Of a stretch of 25,695 bases of DNA, positions 8,501 through 16,229 are shown piece after piece; positions within the stretch are counted from its first letter, which is position 1, and each line of letters opens with the position of its first letter. The notes under the pieces were generated by a model, which did no database searches, was not told the DNA's origin, and was given only the letters and a program-made list of their open reading frames with translations. The stretch spans positions 1-25,695 of the forward strand of contig PWND01000235.1 in NCBI GenBank assembly GCA_003557965.1. Direction: 5' to 3'. Origin of the DNA: Bacteroidales bacterium (GTDB taxonomy: Bacteria > Bacteroidota > Bacteroidia > Bacteroidales > UBA7960). The translations under genes and the position numbers were made by a program.

Positions 8501-8503
8501 TAA
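5501..8503 (+). CDS. SNF2/RapA-type DNA-dependent ATPase (superfamily 2 helicase-like)
   Basis: A 1000-residue protein with a poorly conserved N-terminal half (about 1-500, of the type attached to bacterial SNF2 ATPases) and a complete SNF2 motor. Motifs seen: Q/motif I near 500-540 (SYQVDGYKWL, LADDMGLGKTLQA), Ia (LVIMPLSLIHNW), TTYGTVRND, motif II ILDESQ (about 662-667), motif III LVLTGTPIENSLTDLW, then the helicase C lobe with LISLKAGGVGLNLTGA, DPWWNP and QAINRAHRIGQ (about 937-947). Motif II reads DESQ, a variant of the usual DEAQ/DEGH. A low-complexity insert (about 547-585) sits between motifs I and Ia. The protein should translocate on DNA or remodel protein-DNA or transcription complexes; the target is unknown. 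No methylase, nuclease or phage-defence gene lies beside it, so there is no reason to call it a defence helicase. It converges on gyrB 48 bases away. Confidence 0.92.
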   Translation: MTVASNKEKVFGKNRFVFAIINHPALGYMIDAFVVKENEKGVFSYFFQKITPGTYHDYFTDLPDSDKKGLEITNEYSDDNLVKRFNRSKIKAKEFFQKTQKQFIDEHIRPFIDKKVYKLLKLLAENNTPVFYKGDINNRVKEEKIKIHKSFVDVLFKFDKKQEHTEYSLDLFHEGKSLNITDSGAEIISCNPCTLLKGRNLYFFKQNWDGKKLKPFLNKQSVIVPRSSEKVYYSKFVLNAIKNYQVEAKGFSIIRKQGEFSPLLKIENDIYGNIVAGLYFDYKNNVLYPHNDTSDKHTTFENQNGSYSFRTIVRSREKEHYYAALLEEAGLKHKSAMHFSPENPDSNSVGSHNHNVIIDWLTANKELLDREGFVVNQDFSSKKYFTFKPMLNIDVAEKNDWFDININVSFGKYSVPFIKLKDNILKGEREYKLPDGNYVLLPVEWFARFKDLLRFGKGKDNKLALNRHHYTLINNLDNGKNFSGLFSSLKPVNEVHVPQEITAELRSYQVDGYKWLNFLQKNKFGGVLADDMGLGKTLQAITMLTKIYCPDGDVEKMKLPEKESEIKASANVEKGTQLDIFSTSEKNINTGVSLVIMPLSLIHNWIREIEKFSPGLKVYQHAGSKRQSNASIFRSYDIVLTTYGTVRNDIDFLKNYQFNYVILDESQIIKNVSSKIFKAVKELKAKHRLVLTGTPIENSLTDLWAQFSFLNPGMLGSYNFFKDEYVNPIEKNNDVIKQQKLQKIISPFILRRTKDEVEKDLPALTEMTHYCEMTEEQYGFYEEKKSEVRNFLLEKISESGIDRNRFHILSGLMNLRLIANHPKMTDPSYSYTSGKYIEVIRSIEKLLSENHKVLVFSQFVKHLSIFKEYLDNQKVAYSFLTGNTPEKEREFIINDFQNNNESKLFLISLKAGGVGLNLTGADYVFLLDPWWNPAVESQAINRAHRIGQTKKVFVYKFITRNSIEEKITHLQHRKTKLAGMIIDSNNPLKLMDAEQLKSLL

Positions 8504-8551
8504 GGACATACCAACAATTTATGCATCAATATTTGCATACTTTGCATTATT

Positions 8552-10486
8552 TTAAATAAAGGCTCTTCTTGGAGGGACTTCATCACCCATAAGCATAGAA
8601 AACGTACGGTTTGCTTCTGCAGCATTGGTTATATCAACTTGTCTTAACATTCTGTGTTCAGGGTTCATTGTAGTTGTCCACAATTGTTCTGCATTCATCT
8701 CACCAAGGCCTTTATACCTTTGAATATGCAATCCCGTTTCTTTGCCATCACTGGTGAATTCTTTTACTACCTCTGCTCTTTCATCTTCACTCCATGCATA
8801 TTTTTCCTGCTTGCCTTTTTTGATGAGGTATAATGGTGGTGTAGCAATATAGACATAGCCTTTTTCAATAAGTTCCTTCATATACCTGAAAAAGAATGTA
8901 AGTATCAGTGTTGCAATATGGCTTCCGTCAACATCGGCGTCAGTCATAATAATAATTTTGTGATATCTTAGCCTGTCAATGTTCAGAGCTTTGGAGTCAT
9001 CTTCTGTGCCAATGTTTACACCCAAAGCAGTAAACATAGTTTTAATTTCTTCATTCTCAAAGATTTTGTGAGGCATCGCTTTTTCTACATTAAGAATTTT
9101 TCCTCTTAAAGGTAAAATTGCCTGAAACTTTCTGTCGCGCCCTTGTTTAGCTGTTCCGCCTGCAGAATCACCCTCAACAAGATATATCTCACATAATTCC
9201 GGATTTTTTTCAGAACAATCCGCAAGTTTACCCGGTAATCCTGTATTCGATAGTACGCTTTTTCTCTGAATTAACTCGCGCGCTTTGCGGGCAGCATGCC
9301 TTGCAGTAGCTGCTAAAATTACCTTATTTACAATAGTTTTTGCATCTTTAGGGTTTTCTTCAAGGTAATTTGTAAGCATTTCACTTACTACCTGGTCAAC
9401 GGCACCGGCAACTTCTGAGTTGCCAAGCTTGGTCTTGGTCTGGCCTTCAAACTGGGGCTCAGGAACTTTTACAGAAATTACTGCTGTTAACCCTTCACGG
9501 AAATCATCCCCATTAATATCAAACTTTAATTTTGACAACATGCCAGACCTTTCAGCATATGACTTTAAGGTTCGTGTTAATGCCCTGCGAAAACCTGCTA
9601 CATGTGTACCTCCTTCTATTGTGTTAATATTGTTTACATAAGAATATAAATTCTCTGTAAATGAAGAATTGTATTGCATTGAAACCTCTACGGGGATTAT
9701 CCCTTTGTCGCTCAACATATAAACAGGCTCATCAACAAGCTTTTCACGGCCATCATCCAAATACTGTACAAACTCTTTTAAACCCTCTTCAGAATAGTAA
9801 GTTTCTTTTATATATTCTTCGTTCTCATCTTTTTTACGCTTATCAGTTATGGAAAGCCTAACGCCTTTGTTTAAAAAAGCCAGCTCGCGTAGCCTGTTGG
9901 ATAATATTTCGTAACTGTATGTAGTTACCTGGAATATTGAATTGTCAGGCAAAAAGGTAACCTCAGTACCCTTCTTTGTTGTTGTTCCAACCTCCTTTAC
10001 ACTATATTGTGGAATTCCCTTTTTATACTCCTGCTCATACTGCTTACCTTCTCTGTGAACGCTTACCTTCATATGCTCCGAAAGAGCATTAACGCATGAT
10101 ACACCAACACCATGTAAGCCACCGGAAACCTTATAACTTCCTTTGTCAAACTTACCGCCTGCATGAAGTACTGTCATTACTACCTCAAGTGCACTCCTTT
10201 TCTCTTTTTCATGAATATCAACAGGTATTCCGCGCCCATCATCAATAACTGTAATTGATTCGTTTTCATTAATGTACAGGTCAATCTGTTCACAATAACC
10301 TCCCATCGCCTCATCAATGGAGTTGTCAACTACCTCATTTACCAAATGGTGAAGGCCTTTTGAACTGGTATCACCAATGTACATTGCAGGACGCTTCCTC
10401 ACAGCCTCTAAGCCTTCTAATATCTGTATGCTGCTGGCATCATAAGATGCTTTATTTACAGAAGGGTTTTTAATTTCTTCACTCAT
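8552..10486 (-). CDS. gyrB: DNA gyrase subunit B
   Basis: A 644-residue type II topoisomerase ATPase subunit that with GyrA introduces negative supercoils. The GHKL ATPase domain shows the catalytic region NEVVDNSIDEA (E51, N55), DDGRGIP and the lid GGLHGVGVSCVNALS; QTKTKLGN precedes the TOPRIM domain, with EGDSAGG (E438) and DADVDGSHI (D516, D518). The C-terminal tail has the GyrB signature QRYKGLGEMNAEQLW then TTMNPEHRMLRQV. It lacks the roughly 170-residue insert of enterobacterial GyrB, as is normal for Bacteroidota. GyrB is favoured over ParE by overall similarity and the tail motif. It is probably monocistronic with its own promoter. Confidence 0.97.
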   Translation of the reverse strand: MSEEIKNPSVNKASYDASSIQILEGLEAVRKRPAMYIGDTSSKGLHHLVNEVVDNSIDEAMGGYCEQIDLYINENESITVIDDGRGIPVDIHEKEKRSALEVVMTVLHAGGKFDKGSYKVSGGLHGVGVSCVNALSEHMKVSVHREGKQYEQEYKKGIPQYSVKEVGTTTKKGTEVTFLPDNSIFQVTTYSYEILSNRLRELAFLNKGVRLSITDKRKKDENEEYIKETYYSEEGLKEFVQYLDDGREKLVDEPVYMLSDKGIIPVEVSMQYNSSFTENLYSYVNNINTIEGGTHVAGFRRALTRTLKSYAERSGMLSKLKFDINGDDFREGLTAVISVKVPEPQFEGQTKTKLGNSEVAGAVDQVVSEMLTNYLEENPKDAKTIVNKVILAATARHAARKARELIQRKSVLSNTGLPGKLADCSEKNPELCEIYLVEGDSAGGTAKQGRDRKFQAILPLRGKILNVEKAMPHKIFENEEIKTMFTALGVNIGTEDDSKALNIDRLRYHKIIIMTDADVDGSHIATLILTFFFRYMKELIEKGYVYIATPPLYLIKKGKQEKYAWSEDERAEVVKEFTSDGKETGLHIQRYKGLGEMNAEQLWTTTMNPEHRMLRQVDITNAAEANRTFSMLMGDEVPPRRAFI

Positions 10487-10521
10487 GTTTTAACTGTAAT
10501 TTTTTACTATAAAATAACTTA

Positions 10522-10529
10522 CAAAGATA
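10522..10529 (-). promoter_or_regulatory. -7 box of gyrB
   Basis: The minus strand reads TATCTTTG, predicting a start near 10516 and a leader of about 30 bases. No clear TTG lies upstream; instead GTAAGG-N6-CCTTAC (10537-10554), a perfect 6-bp inverted repeat, covers the -33 position and could be an operator for supercoiling or other control (inference). Confidence 0.4.
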
Positions 10530-10651
10530 CTAATTTGTAAGGTCTTTTCCTTACTTTATTTACTTAAAAATATTAACTAGTTATTAACATTTTCCATGTA
10601 TAACTTATGAACTAATTTATGAAAAATATTATTCTGCTTTTAAAAATAAAT

Positions 10652-10659
10652 TATCTTTG
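10652..10659 (+). promoter_or_regulatory. -7 box for the cobalamin locus
   Basis: TATCTTTG matches the Bacteroidota -7 consensus and predicts a start near 10665, just ahead of the riboswitch aptamer, which is where a riboswitch leader should begin. No good -33 TTG is visible. Confidence 0.5.
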
Positions 10660-10664
10660 CTGCA

Positions 10665-10840
10665 AGTTGTGGTTCCAAAAGCCGAACGGCTTTATCGGAT
10701 GAAAAGGGAATCGGGTGTAAATCCCGGACAGTTCCCGCTGCTGTAAGCTCTTATAGTTTGTTTATCTCTTACGCCACTATCAAAATATGTTAAGATGGGA
10801 AGGCGATAAACAAAGAGTAAGTCAGAAGACCTGCCATAAC
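10665..10840 (+). promoter_or_regulatory. Cobalamin (B12) riboswitch
   Basis: The leader contains the ordered conserved blocks of the AdoCbl/B12 riboswitch: GGTTCC (10671-10676), GAAAAGGGAATCGGGTGTAA (10701-10720) then ATCCCG, the B12 box GACAGTTCCCGCTGCTGTAA (10727-10746), a variable arm closed by TTTATCTCTT...AAAGAGTAA-type pairing, and the closing AGTCAGAAGACCTGCC (10819-10834). Binding of cobalamin represses the downstream gene in this class. Downstream, ATAGAAAA/TTTTCTAT (10879-10897) forms a hairpin nested within GGGAAAAAAGC/GTTTTTTGCCC (10863-10914); this probably belongs to the expression platform. Whether it ends transcription or hides the start region near 10946-10961 cannot be told. 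Confidence 0.95.
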
Positions 10841-10960
10841 AATACAATTATTTGAAGCTTTCGGGAAAAAAGCAAAGAATAGAAAACCTTTTTCTATCAC
10901 TAAGTTTTTTGCCCATATTTTTAACAGGAAAACAAATTGTCTTCCAGGGAAAATTGTTTT

Positions 10961-12877
10961 ATGCTTAAATCAGTAATGCTTTTGCTTACATGTTTTGTAT
11001 CCGGTTACCTTATGGGAAACTCAAAACCGGATACATTGATATATCTTGACCCTGTTGAGATACTCGAAAGCAGATACGAAACATTTTCCATAGGCAGTAA
11101 TACCCGGGTTTTAGATTCAACCGATATTATAGCACATAAGGGTTATGACTTAAGTAGTTTGCTGAATGCACGAAGTAGTATTTTTGTGAAAGGATACGGC
11201 CCCGGAATGCTGGCAAGCCCATCACTTAGAGGTGGTAGTGCCTCACAAACAGCATTGCTTTGGAATGGGTTTAATATTCAAAGCCCAATGCATGGACAGA
11301 ATGACCTAAGCCTTTTCCCGCTTATATTTACTGACAGGGTAGAAGTGCAGCACGGAAATACCGGTGCGGTATATGGTAGCGGTGCTGTTGGCAGCGCTAT
11401 TAGCCTGAGTAATCAAATGGAGTTTAATGGCAAAGTATTCGCAGAAACTCAATTGCTTGCAAATAATATTGAAAATTATGTTCAAACATTCCACATTAGA
11501 GCCGCCGGAAAAAGACTTGCCGGCACATTAAGGCTGTTTAACCAAAATGCCGGTAACCGCTTTAATTACAAAAACCCAAATATTCCGGGAAGTGATGTTT
11601 TGGAAAGAAAACATTCTGAAATTGGGCAAAAAGGATTTATGAATGAGCTGTACTACAGGGGAAATAATAACCATGCTGTAGTAAGGCTCTGGTACCAGGA
11701 TAATGAGCGCAACATCCCCCCATCTCTTATGCAGGAGCACACAGGGGCATTTCAGCATGACCAGTCATTGAGAATAACCGGAAACTGGAATAAACTCTTT
11801 GAAAATAGTTTACTTGTCATAAATGCGGCATACTTTGATGAAACTATTTTATTCACCGATTCACTTGGAATTGAAAGTTACAGCAATTCGAATACATGGA
11901 TACAGGAAATAGAATACAGGATACTCAGGTTTAATAATCATACAATAAGTGCCGGTATTAACAATTATTTTGTTGAAGCTAAATCACATCACTATGTAGA
12001 CAGGTTGCAGATAAACAGATATTCCGTATTTTCTTCCTGGAAGTGGCAGGATGAGAATATTGGACTGGGTTTGTTTGGAAGTATCAGGCAGGAATGGCAG
12101 GATGATATGGATATCCCGATAATTCCGTCACTTGGTTTATCATACCAGGTATTTAATGATTTTGCAATTAAAGCAAATGCCGGGAAGAACTTCAGAATAC
12201 CTTCGCTAAATGATTTGTATTGGTATCCGGGAGGAAACAGCGACCTTTTACCGGAAAGAGGATGGAACCAGGATGTTACATTTAAGTACCGTAAAAATTC
12301 AAAACATAAAAAGGGAATTGGTTTTAGCGAAGCTGCTGTTACAGGTTTTCACAGGTTAATTGACAACTGGATAATCTGGTTGCCTAAAGGAGGACTCTGG
12401 ACTCCGCAAAATGTAATGAAGGTAAGAAGTACAGGCCTTGAGGCTACATCCGCAATTAAAATAAAGTCTCAAAACTCTTCATCAATTTTCAGGCTATCTT
12501 ATGAATACGTTTCTGCAAGAAATGAAAAGCAAAAAAGCCCGAACGATAAATCATTAGGTAAACAACTTATATATGTGCCTAAACATAGTGCAGGCGCCAC
12601 TGTCACAACATCTTACAAGTCAGCACGACTTTATTACGAACATGTTTTTGTTGGTGAAAGATTTACGAGCAGTGATAATTTATACAGCCTTGACCCATTC
12701 CATACTGCAAATATTGGAGTACAATACTTTTTCAGGCTTTATGAAACAGTTTTAACCTTGAGATTTGATATACACAATATATGGAATGAAAGCTATATGG
12801 TTGTATCCGGCAATCCTATGCCTTTACGCTACTATAGTATTGGCATTAATTTAACATGGGATAAACAAATATGGTAA
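10961..12877 (+). CDS. btuB: BtuB-type TonB-dependent outer-membrane cobalamin receptor
   Basis: A 638-residue TonB-dependent receptor. It has a short N-terminal hydrophobic signal sequence (about 1-20), a DPVEIL segment that may serve as TonB box, a plug domain (about 35-145: ILESRYETFSIG, SLRGGSASQTALLWNGFNI, PLIFTDRVEVQHGNTGAVYGSGAVG) and a beta-barrel ending in an aromatic residue (DKQIW). The plug and length resemble Bacteroidota BtuB rather than SusC, as there is no N-terminal carboxypeptidase-like extension. The cobalamin riboswitch directly upstream assigns the substrate. I chose ATG 10961, preceded by AGGGA at 10946-10950; the longer frame starting with TTG at 10937 is less likely because its extra residues precede the signal peptide core. 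It is the first gene of the B12 locus. Confidence 0.9.
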   Translation: MLKSVMLLLTCFVSGYLMGNSKPDTLIYLDPVEILESRYETFSIGSNTRVLDSTDIIAHKGYDLSSLLNARSSIFVKGYGPGMLASPSLRGGSASQTALLWNGFNIQSPMHGQNDLSLFPLIFTDRVEVQHGNTGAVYGSGAVGSAISLSNQMEFNGKVFAETQLLANNIENYVQTFHIRAAGKRLAGTLRLFNQNAGNRFNYKNPNIPGSDVLERKHSEIGQKGFMNELYYRGNNNHAVVRLWYQDNERNIPPSLMQEHTGAFQHDQSLRITGNWNKLFENSLLVINAAYFDETILFTDSLGIESYSNSNTWIQEIEYRILRFNNHTISAGINNYFVEAKSHHYVDRLQINRYSVFSSWKWQDENIGLGLFGSIRQEWQDDMDIPIIPSLGLSYQVFNDFAIKANAGKNFRIPSLNDLYWYPGGNSDLLPERGWNQDVTFKYRKNSKHKKGIGFSEAAVTGFHRLIDNWIIWLPKGGLWTPQNVMKVRSTGLEATSAIKIKSQNSSSIFRLSYEYVSARNEKQKSPNDKSLGKQLIYVPKHSAGATVTTSYKSARLYYEHVFVGERFTSSDNLYSLDPFHTANIGVQYFFRLYETVLTLRFDIHNIWNESYMVVSGNPMPLRYYSIGINLTWDKQIW

Positions 12878-12933
12878 AACCGGGCCGGTTTAGGCAAATT
12901 CAATAAATGTATAATTAAAAAAAATATTAAATC

Positions 12934-13740
12934 ATGAAAAAAATTACTTTAAAAAAAATTGCAGCAATAGTTTTATTAGCCGGCATTTTTATGCAGTCCT
13001 GCGAAAAAGATGATACCATTAATGATGATGGTGAAAATGGAAACGGAAACGGAAACTGGACAGAAGTTCCAAAGACCACAGCAAATTTTTCTGAAATTGA
13101 ATTGGAAGCGGAAAGCTTCTGGAATGGCTCGGATGAAAGTGGAGGTTTTATTAGTGGGAATGTCTTTTTTCCGAACTATTTTGATACAGAATGGAATAGC
13201 TGGTCAGGATTTGCTGTTTCAAATATAACAGACAATGAAACTAATGGTTATGAAAACCAATATAGTGCAATTACAGGAACAGGTTATGAAGATAATGAAA
13301 ACTATGCGGTAGTTTACGTTTCTGATCCGGTTACTTTTGAAAACTATATGAGCTTTGAACTTACCGGTGAGGCTGTGGGGAACAAGGTTTACGGGATCTA
13401 TATTACCAATAGTACATGGGCAGCTCTTACTATCAGAGATGGTGATGACTTTTTAGATCCATTTGGGCAGGGCGATTATTTTAAAGCTACCTTTACCGGC
13501 TATTATGATGGAGATGAAACAGCGTCTGTTGATTTTGTACTTGCTGATTACAGGCATAGCAATCCTGATGAGCATTATATTGTAAAAACATGGGAGTGGG
13601 TTGATTTAGTTGAGCTTGGTGATGTTGATGAAGTTGTGATTTCACTTACTTCAACTGATGTTGATGATTGGGGAATGCAAACTCCTGCGTATATTTGCAT
13701 TGGAAAAATCATAACATTTGACGAACCCCTCATCTACTAA
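12934..13740 (+). CDS. DUF4465 surface lipoprotein, BtuH-like cobalamin-binding candidate
   Basis: A 268-residue lipoprotein. The signal peptide ends at lipobox Cys23 (IFMQSC) and is followed by EKDD, matching the Bacteroidota lipoprotein export signal (K then two acidic residues) that sends lipoproteins to the outer face. An Asp/Asn/Gly linker (about 28-42) precedes a DUF4465 domain (about 52-262) with the family motifs FWNGS, GGFISGN, WNSWSGFAVSN, YENQYSA and YAVVYVSD. DUF4465 proteins occur in cobalamin loci of Bacteroidota; from memory the gut BtuH cobalamin-binding lipoproteins are of this type, which should be checked. It lies 56 bases after btuB in the same direction, so it is probably under the same riboswitch. 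Its last 14 bases belong to the first copy of the 137-bp repeat. Confidence 0.85.
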   Translation: MKKITLKKIAAIVLLAGIFMQSCEKDDTINDDGENGNGNGNWTEVPKTTANFSEIELEAESFWNGSDESGGFISGNVFFPNYFDTEWNSWSGFAVSNITDNETNGYENQYSAITGTGYEDNENYAVVYVSDPVTFENYMSFELTGEAVGNKVYGIYITNSTWAALTIRDGDDFLDPFGQGDYFKATFTGYYDGDETASVDFVLADYRHSNPDEHYIVKTWEWVDLVELGDVDEVVISLTSTDVDDWGMQTPAYICIGKIITFDEPLIY

Positions 13741-13999
13741 ACATATACAAAAGTGCATGTGTAAACATGAGGGTTCCATCGGGATAAAAGCACCTTAAAT
13801 TGAATACATGAATACGCATAATACTAATATTCAATTTGATAACACTAATTTACACAGATGAAACCCTCATCTACTAAACATATACAAAAGTGCATGTGTA
13901 AACATGAGGGTTCCATCGGGATAAAAGCACCCTAAATTGAATACATGAATACGCATAATACTAATATTCAATTTGATAACACTAATTTACACAAATGAA
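13727..13999 (+). repeat. Two tandem copies of a 137-bp module in the B12 locus
   Basis: Copy 1 (13727-13863) and copy 2 (13864-13999) are head-to-tail and differ internally at two positions only (T/C at 13795/13932, G/A at 13857/13994). Copy 1 begins inside the last codons of the DUF4465 gene, so copy 2 carries a relic of that gene end including its TAA. Each copy contains CCCTCAT...ATGAGGG (13727-13733/13767-13773; in copy 2 extended to nine pairs, 13862-13870/13904-13912), an overlapping short hairpin CATGT-GTAA-ACATG, and AAATTGAATA...TATTCAATTT (13797-13806/13828-13837). The module accounts for most of the 324-base gap; 14000-14064 holds nothing I recognise. It is not a known mobile element. 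Confidence 0.9.
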
Positions 14000-14064
14000 T
14001 AGTAAATTGTTGCATTAGCAAATAATTACATGCATATTTTATCATAAAAAAAACGAATAATATT

Positions 14065-15075
14065 TTGCCGAAATATATATTACAAAGAGTTTTAATAACC
14101 ATATTGTTTTGCTTTGTGGTAGCCGGATTAGACGCACAAGGCCCTTTTTCGCCACCGGCAGGGCAGGAGGGGTCAACAGCTATTCATAAAGATTCAGCAT
14201 TGTTTTCCTCATGGGCGGTTGGTTGCGAGGTTGTTAGAGGTTATATGGATGTTTCCCGTCCTGAAATGGGTTATGCAAGTGCTGGTACTTGCCGTGATGT
14301 TATTGGGAAAGCAGGAGAGGCCGGAGTACTTAGTCTTGGAGATGGTGGGTATGCAATCTTAACCTTTGACCCACCAATTAAAAATGGCCCCGGATGGGAC
14401 TTCGCAGTATTTGAAAACGCTTTTGATGATTACTTCCTCGAGCTGGCATTTGTTGAAGTAAGCTCTGATGGCGAAAACTTTTACCGCTTCCCATCGGTTT
14501 CACTTACTGATACAACTGAGCAAGTTGGTACTTTTGGTACTTTAGACGCTACAAATATATATAACCTGGCAGGTAAATACAGGATAAACTATGGCGTACC
14601 ATTTAATCTTGATGAACTAAAAAATCAACCCGGATTGGATGTTAATAGAATAACTCATGTGAAAATCATTGACGTTGTGGGTTCTATTCTTGATGAATAT
14701 GCCACATTCGACTCTGAAGGAAATAAAATAAACGATCCGTGGCCTACGCCATTCCCGTCAGGTGGTTTTGACCTTGATGCTGTGGGCGTTATAAACAGTG
14801 TTGAAAAAGAACAGAGCTTTGATGTTGTGGTACAACCAAACCCGATAGCTTTAAATTCAAAAGCTTATTTCAGGATTTTTTCCCCGATAGTTGCTGATGC
14901 TAAAATTTCTGTATTCAACCTGAATGGAGTATTGTTATATACTGACAAACTTGAGTTTCAATACAACGGAGTGCATTATCATCAAGTGAATAATTCTATG
15001 TTGATGCAAGGTGTGTTTATCGTTGTTATGGAAGTTGCAGACAGCATCTTTACAACTAAAATGGTAATTATTTAA
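14065..15075 (+). CDS. T9SS-sorted secreted protein of the cobalamin locus
   Basis: A 336-residue exported protein. It has a signal peptide (about 1-25, ending GLDAQ), a mature domain (about 30-250) with conserved-looking blocks (VGCEVVRGYMDVSRP, VLSLGDGGYAILTFDPPI, GWDFAVFENAF, ITHVKIIDVVGSI, FPSGGFDLDAVGVI) and a type A T9SS C-terminal domain (about 258-336: VVQPNPI, ISVFNLNGVLLY, final KMVII). The mature domain resembles surface proteins that I associate with B12 loci in other Bacteroidota, but I know no assigned function. The start is TTG at 14065: no ATG or GTG lies in frame between it and the TAA at 14023, and the signal peptide follows at once. It lies between the DUF4465 and BtuG-like genes, so a role in cobalamin capture is inferred. 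It would be released or anchored outside the cell by T9SS. Confidence 0.75.
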   Translation: MPKYILQRVLITILFCFVVAGLDAQGPFSPPAGQEGSTAIHKDSALFSSWAVGCEVVRGYMDVSRPEMGYASAGTCRDVIGKAGEAGVLSLGDGGYAILTFDPPIKNGPGWDFAVFENAFDDYFLELAFVEVSSDGENFYRFPSVSLTDTTEQVGTFGTLDATNIYNLAGKYRINYGVPFNLDELKNQPGLDVNRITHVKIIDVVGSILDEYATFDSEGNKINDPWPTPFPSGGFDLDAVGVINSVEKEQSFDVVVQPNPIALNSKAYFRIFSPIVADAKISVFNLNGVLLYTDKLEFQYNGVHYHQVNNSMLMQGVFIVVMEVADSIFTTKMVII

Positions 15076-15099
15076 AAAACCAAGAAGCTTTAAAATATA

Positions 15100-16155
15100 A
15101 TGGAGCAATTAACAAAAAGATTACTCAATAAACTGATTATTATTGTTTTAATTGGCATAGTTCTCACTTTTATTTCCTGTGATAAAGACGATAATGGCTA
15201 CGAAAATGAATTTCCGGATATCATTGCCGGAAGAGGCTTGTTTATTATTAATGAAGGAAACTACGGATGGGGCAATGCTTCATTGGGGTATATTGACACA
15301 GATAACAACACATCATATCATAACTTATTTGAAAAAGCAAATAACAGGGCTTTAGGGGATGTGTTTCAATCAATAAGCATGATAAATGATAAACTGTTTT
15401 TGGTTGTAAATAATTCCGGCAAAATTGAAATTGTTGACCCGGTTAGCATAAAATCAAAGGGTGTAATTCAGGGACTTACTTCCCCTCGGAATATTGTGCA
15501 GGTGAATGATGATGTAGCTCTAATTAGCGATTTATATGCTGACAAGATTTTCATAGTAAGCCTTGATGATTACTCAATAGTTGATTTTATTTCTGTATCC
15601 GGCTGGACAGAAGATATCATTGTTGCTAACAATAAGATACTTGTTGCTAATGTTGACAACAATCTTGTATATGAAATTGATAAGCATACACTTGAACTCA
15701 AAGACAGCATTTTAACTGCTCCAATGCCTGTTCGCATGCTTAAAGGCAATGATAATATGGCATGGGTGCTGTGTGCCGGCGATATTGAAAGTAATGAAAA
15801 GGGTTCAATAATGGCTTTTGATATAAATGGATTAGAAGTACTTGAATATGTTGAAATAGAAGCTATTCCGTTTGCAAATATGGCATTTAGCCGGGATAAA
15901 GAAATCTTATATGTACTTAAAGAAAGCCTGTATGAAATATCTGTAGAAAACCCTGAAATTCCTGATAACCCATTAATTAGTGCATCTGGAATGTTGTTCT
16001 ATGGTCTGGCTGTTGACCCTGCTAATGGCGATATTTATGTGGCTGATGCTGTTGACTATGTTCAAAGAGGTGTAATATTTAGATATAATTCATCAGGTAC
16101 TTTTGTCTCAAAGTTTGATTCAGGAATTATTCCCGGAGGCTTTTTCTTTAATTAG
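15100..16155 (+). CDS. btuG: BtuG-like beta-propeller surface lipoprotein
   Basis: A 351-residue lipoprotein with lipobox Cys27 (LTFISC) followed by DKDD, again a surface-export signal. The mature part is a YncE/DUF5074-like beta-propeller: GLFIINEGNYGWGNASLGYID at the start (about 47-67), then repeating blade units (KLFLVVNNSGKIEIVDP, DVALISDLYADKIFIVSLDD, KILVANVDNNLVYEIDK, GLAVDPANGDIYVADA). This start motif and fold are those of BtuG, the lipoprotein that binds cobalamin with high affinity and caps BtuB in gut Bacteroides. It starts 24 bases after the T9SS protein gene, so the two are probably co-transcribed, and it closes the B12 locus. A different propeller ligand is possible, but the riboswitch and BtuB context argue for cobalamin. 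Confidence 0.82.
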   Translation: MEQLTKRLLNKLIIIVLIGIVLTFISCDKDDNGYENEFPDIIAGRGLFIINEGNYGWGNASLGYIDTDNNTSYHNLFEKANNRALGDVFQSISMINDKLFLVVNNSGKIEIVDPVSIKSKGVIQGLTSPRNIVQVNDDVALISDLYADKIFIVSLDDYSIVDFISVSGWTEDIIVANNKILVANVDNNLVYEIDKHTLELKDSILTAPMPVRMLKGNDNMAWVLCAGDIESNEKGSIMAFDINGLEVLEYVEIEAIPFANMAFSRDKEILYVLKESLYEISVENPEIPDNPLISASGMLFYGLAVDPANGDIYVADAVDYVQRGVIFRYNSSGTFVSKFDSGIIPGGFFFN

Positions 16156-16229
16156 CGTTTAATGCTTAACCTATGCATTATTCTATGTGCTTGCTTATGT
16201 AGCGTGAAATATTATTTGCATAAATTTTT

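Noticed and set aside
5501..8503. SNF2 protein as part of a phage-defence system
   Set aside because: Lone SNF2 ATPases of about 1000 residues are common chromosomal genes in Bacteroidota, and the neighbours are tRNA-Leu and gyrB with no nuclease, methylase or other defence gene.
8504..8551. Bidirectional terminator between the SNF2 gene and gyrB
   Set aside because: Only weak TGCA repeats are present; no stable stem with a T-run is visible.
13858..13935. A 25-codon ORF (MKPSSTKHIQ...) within the 137-bp repeat
   Set aside because: It has no ribosome-binding site or promoter, and only copy 2 has the ATG. The shared stop (CCT TAA versus CCC TAA) is compatible with chance; the region is better explained as a structured non-coding repeat.
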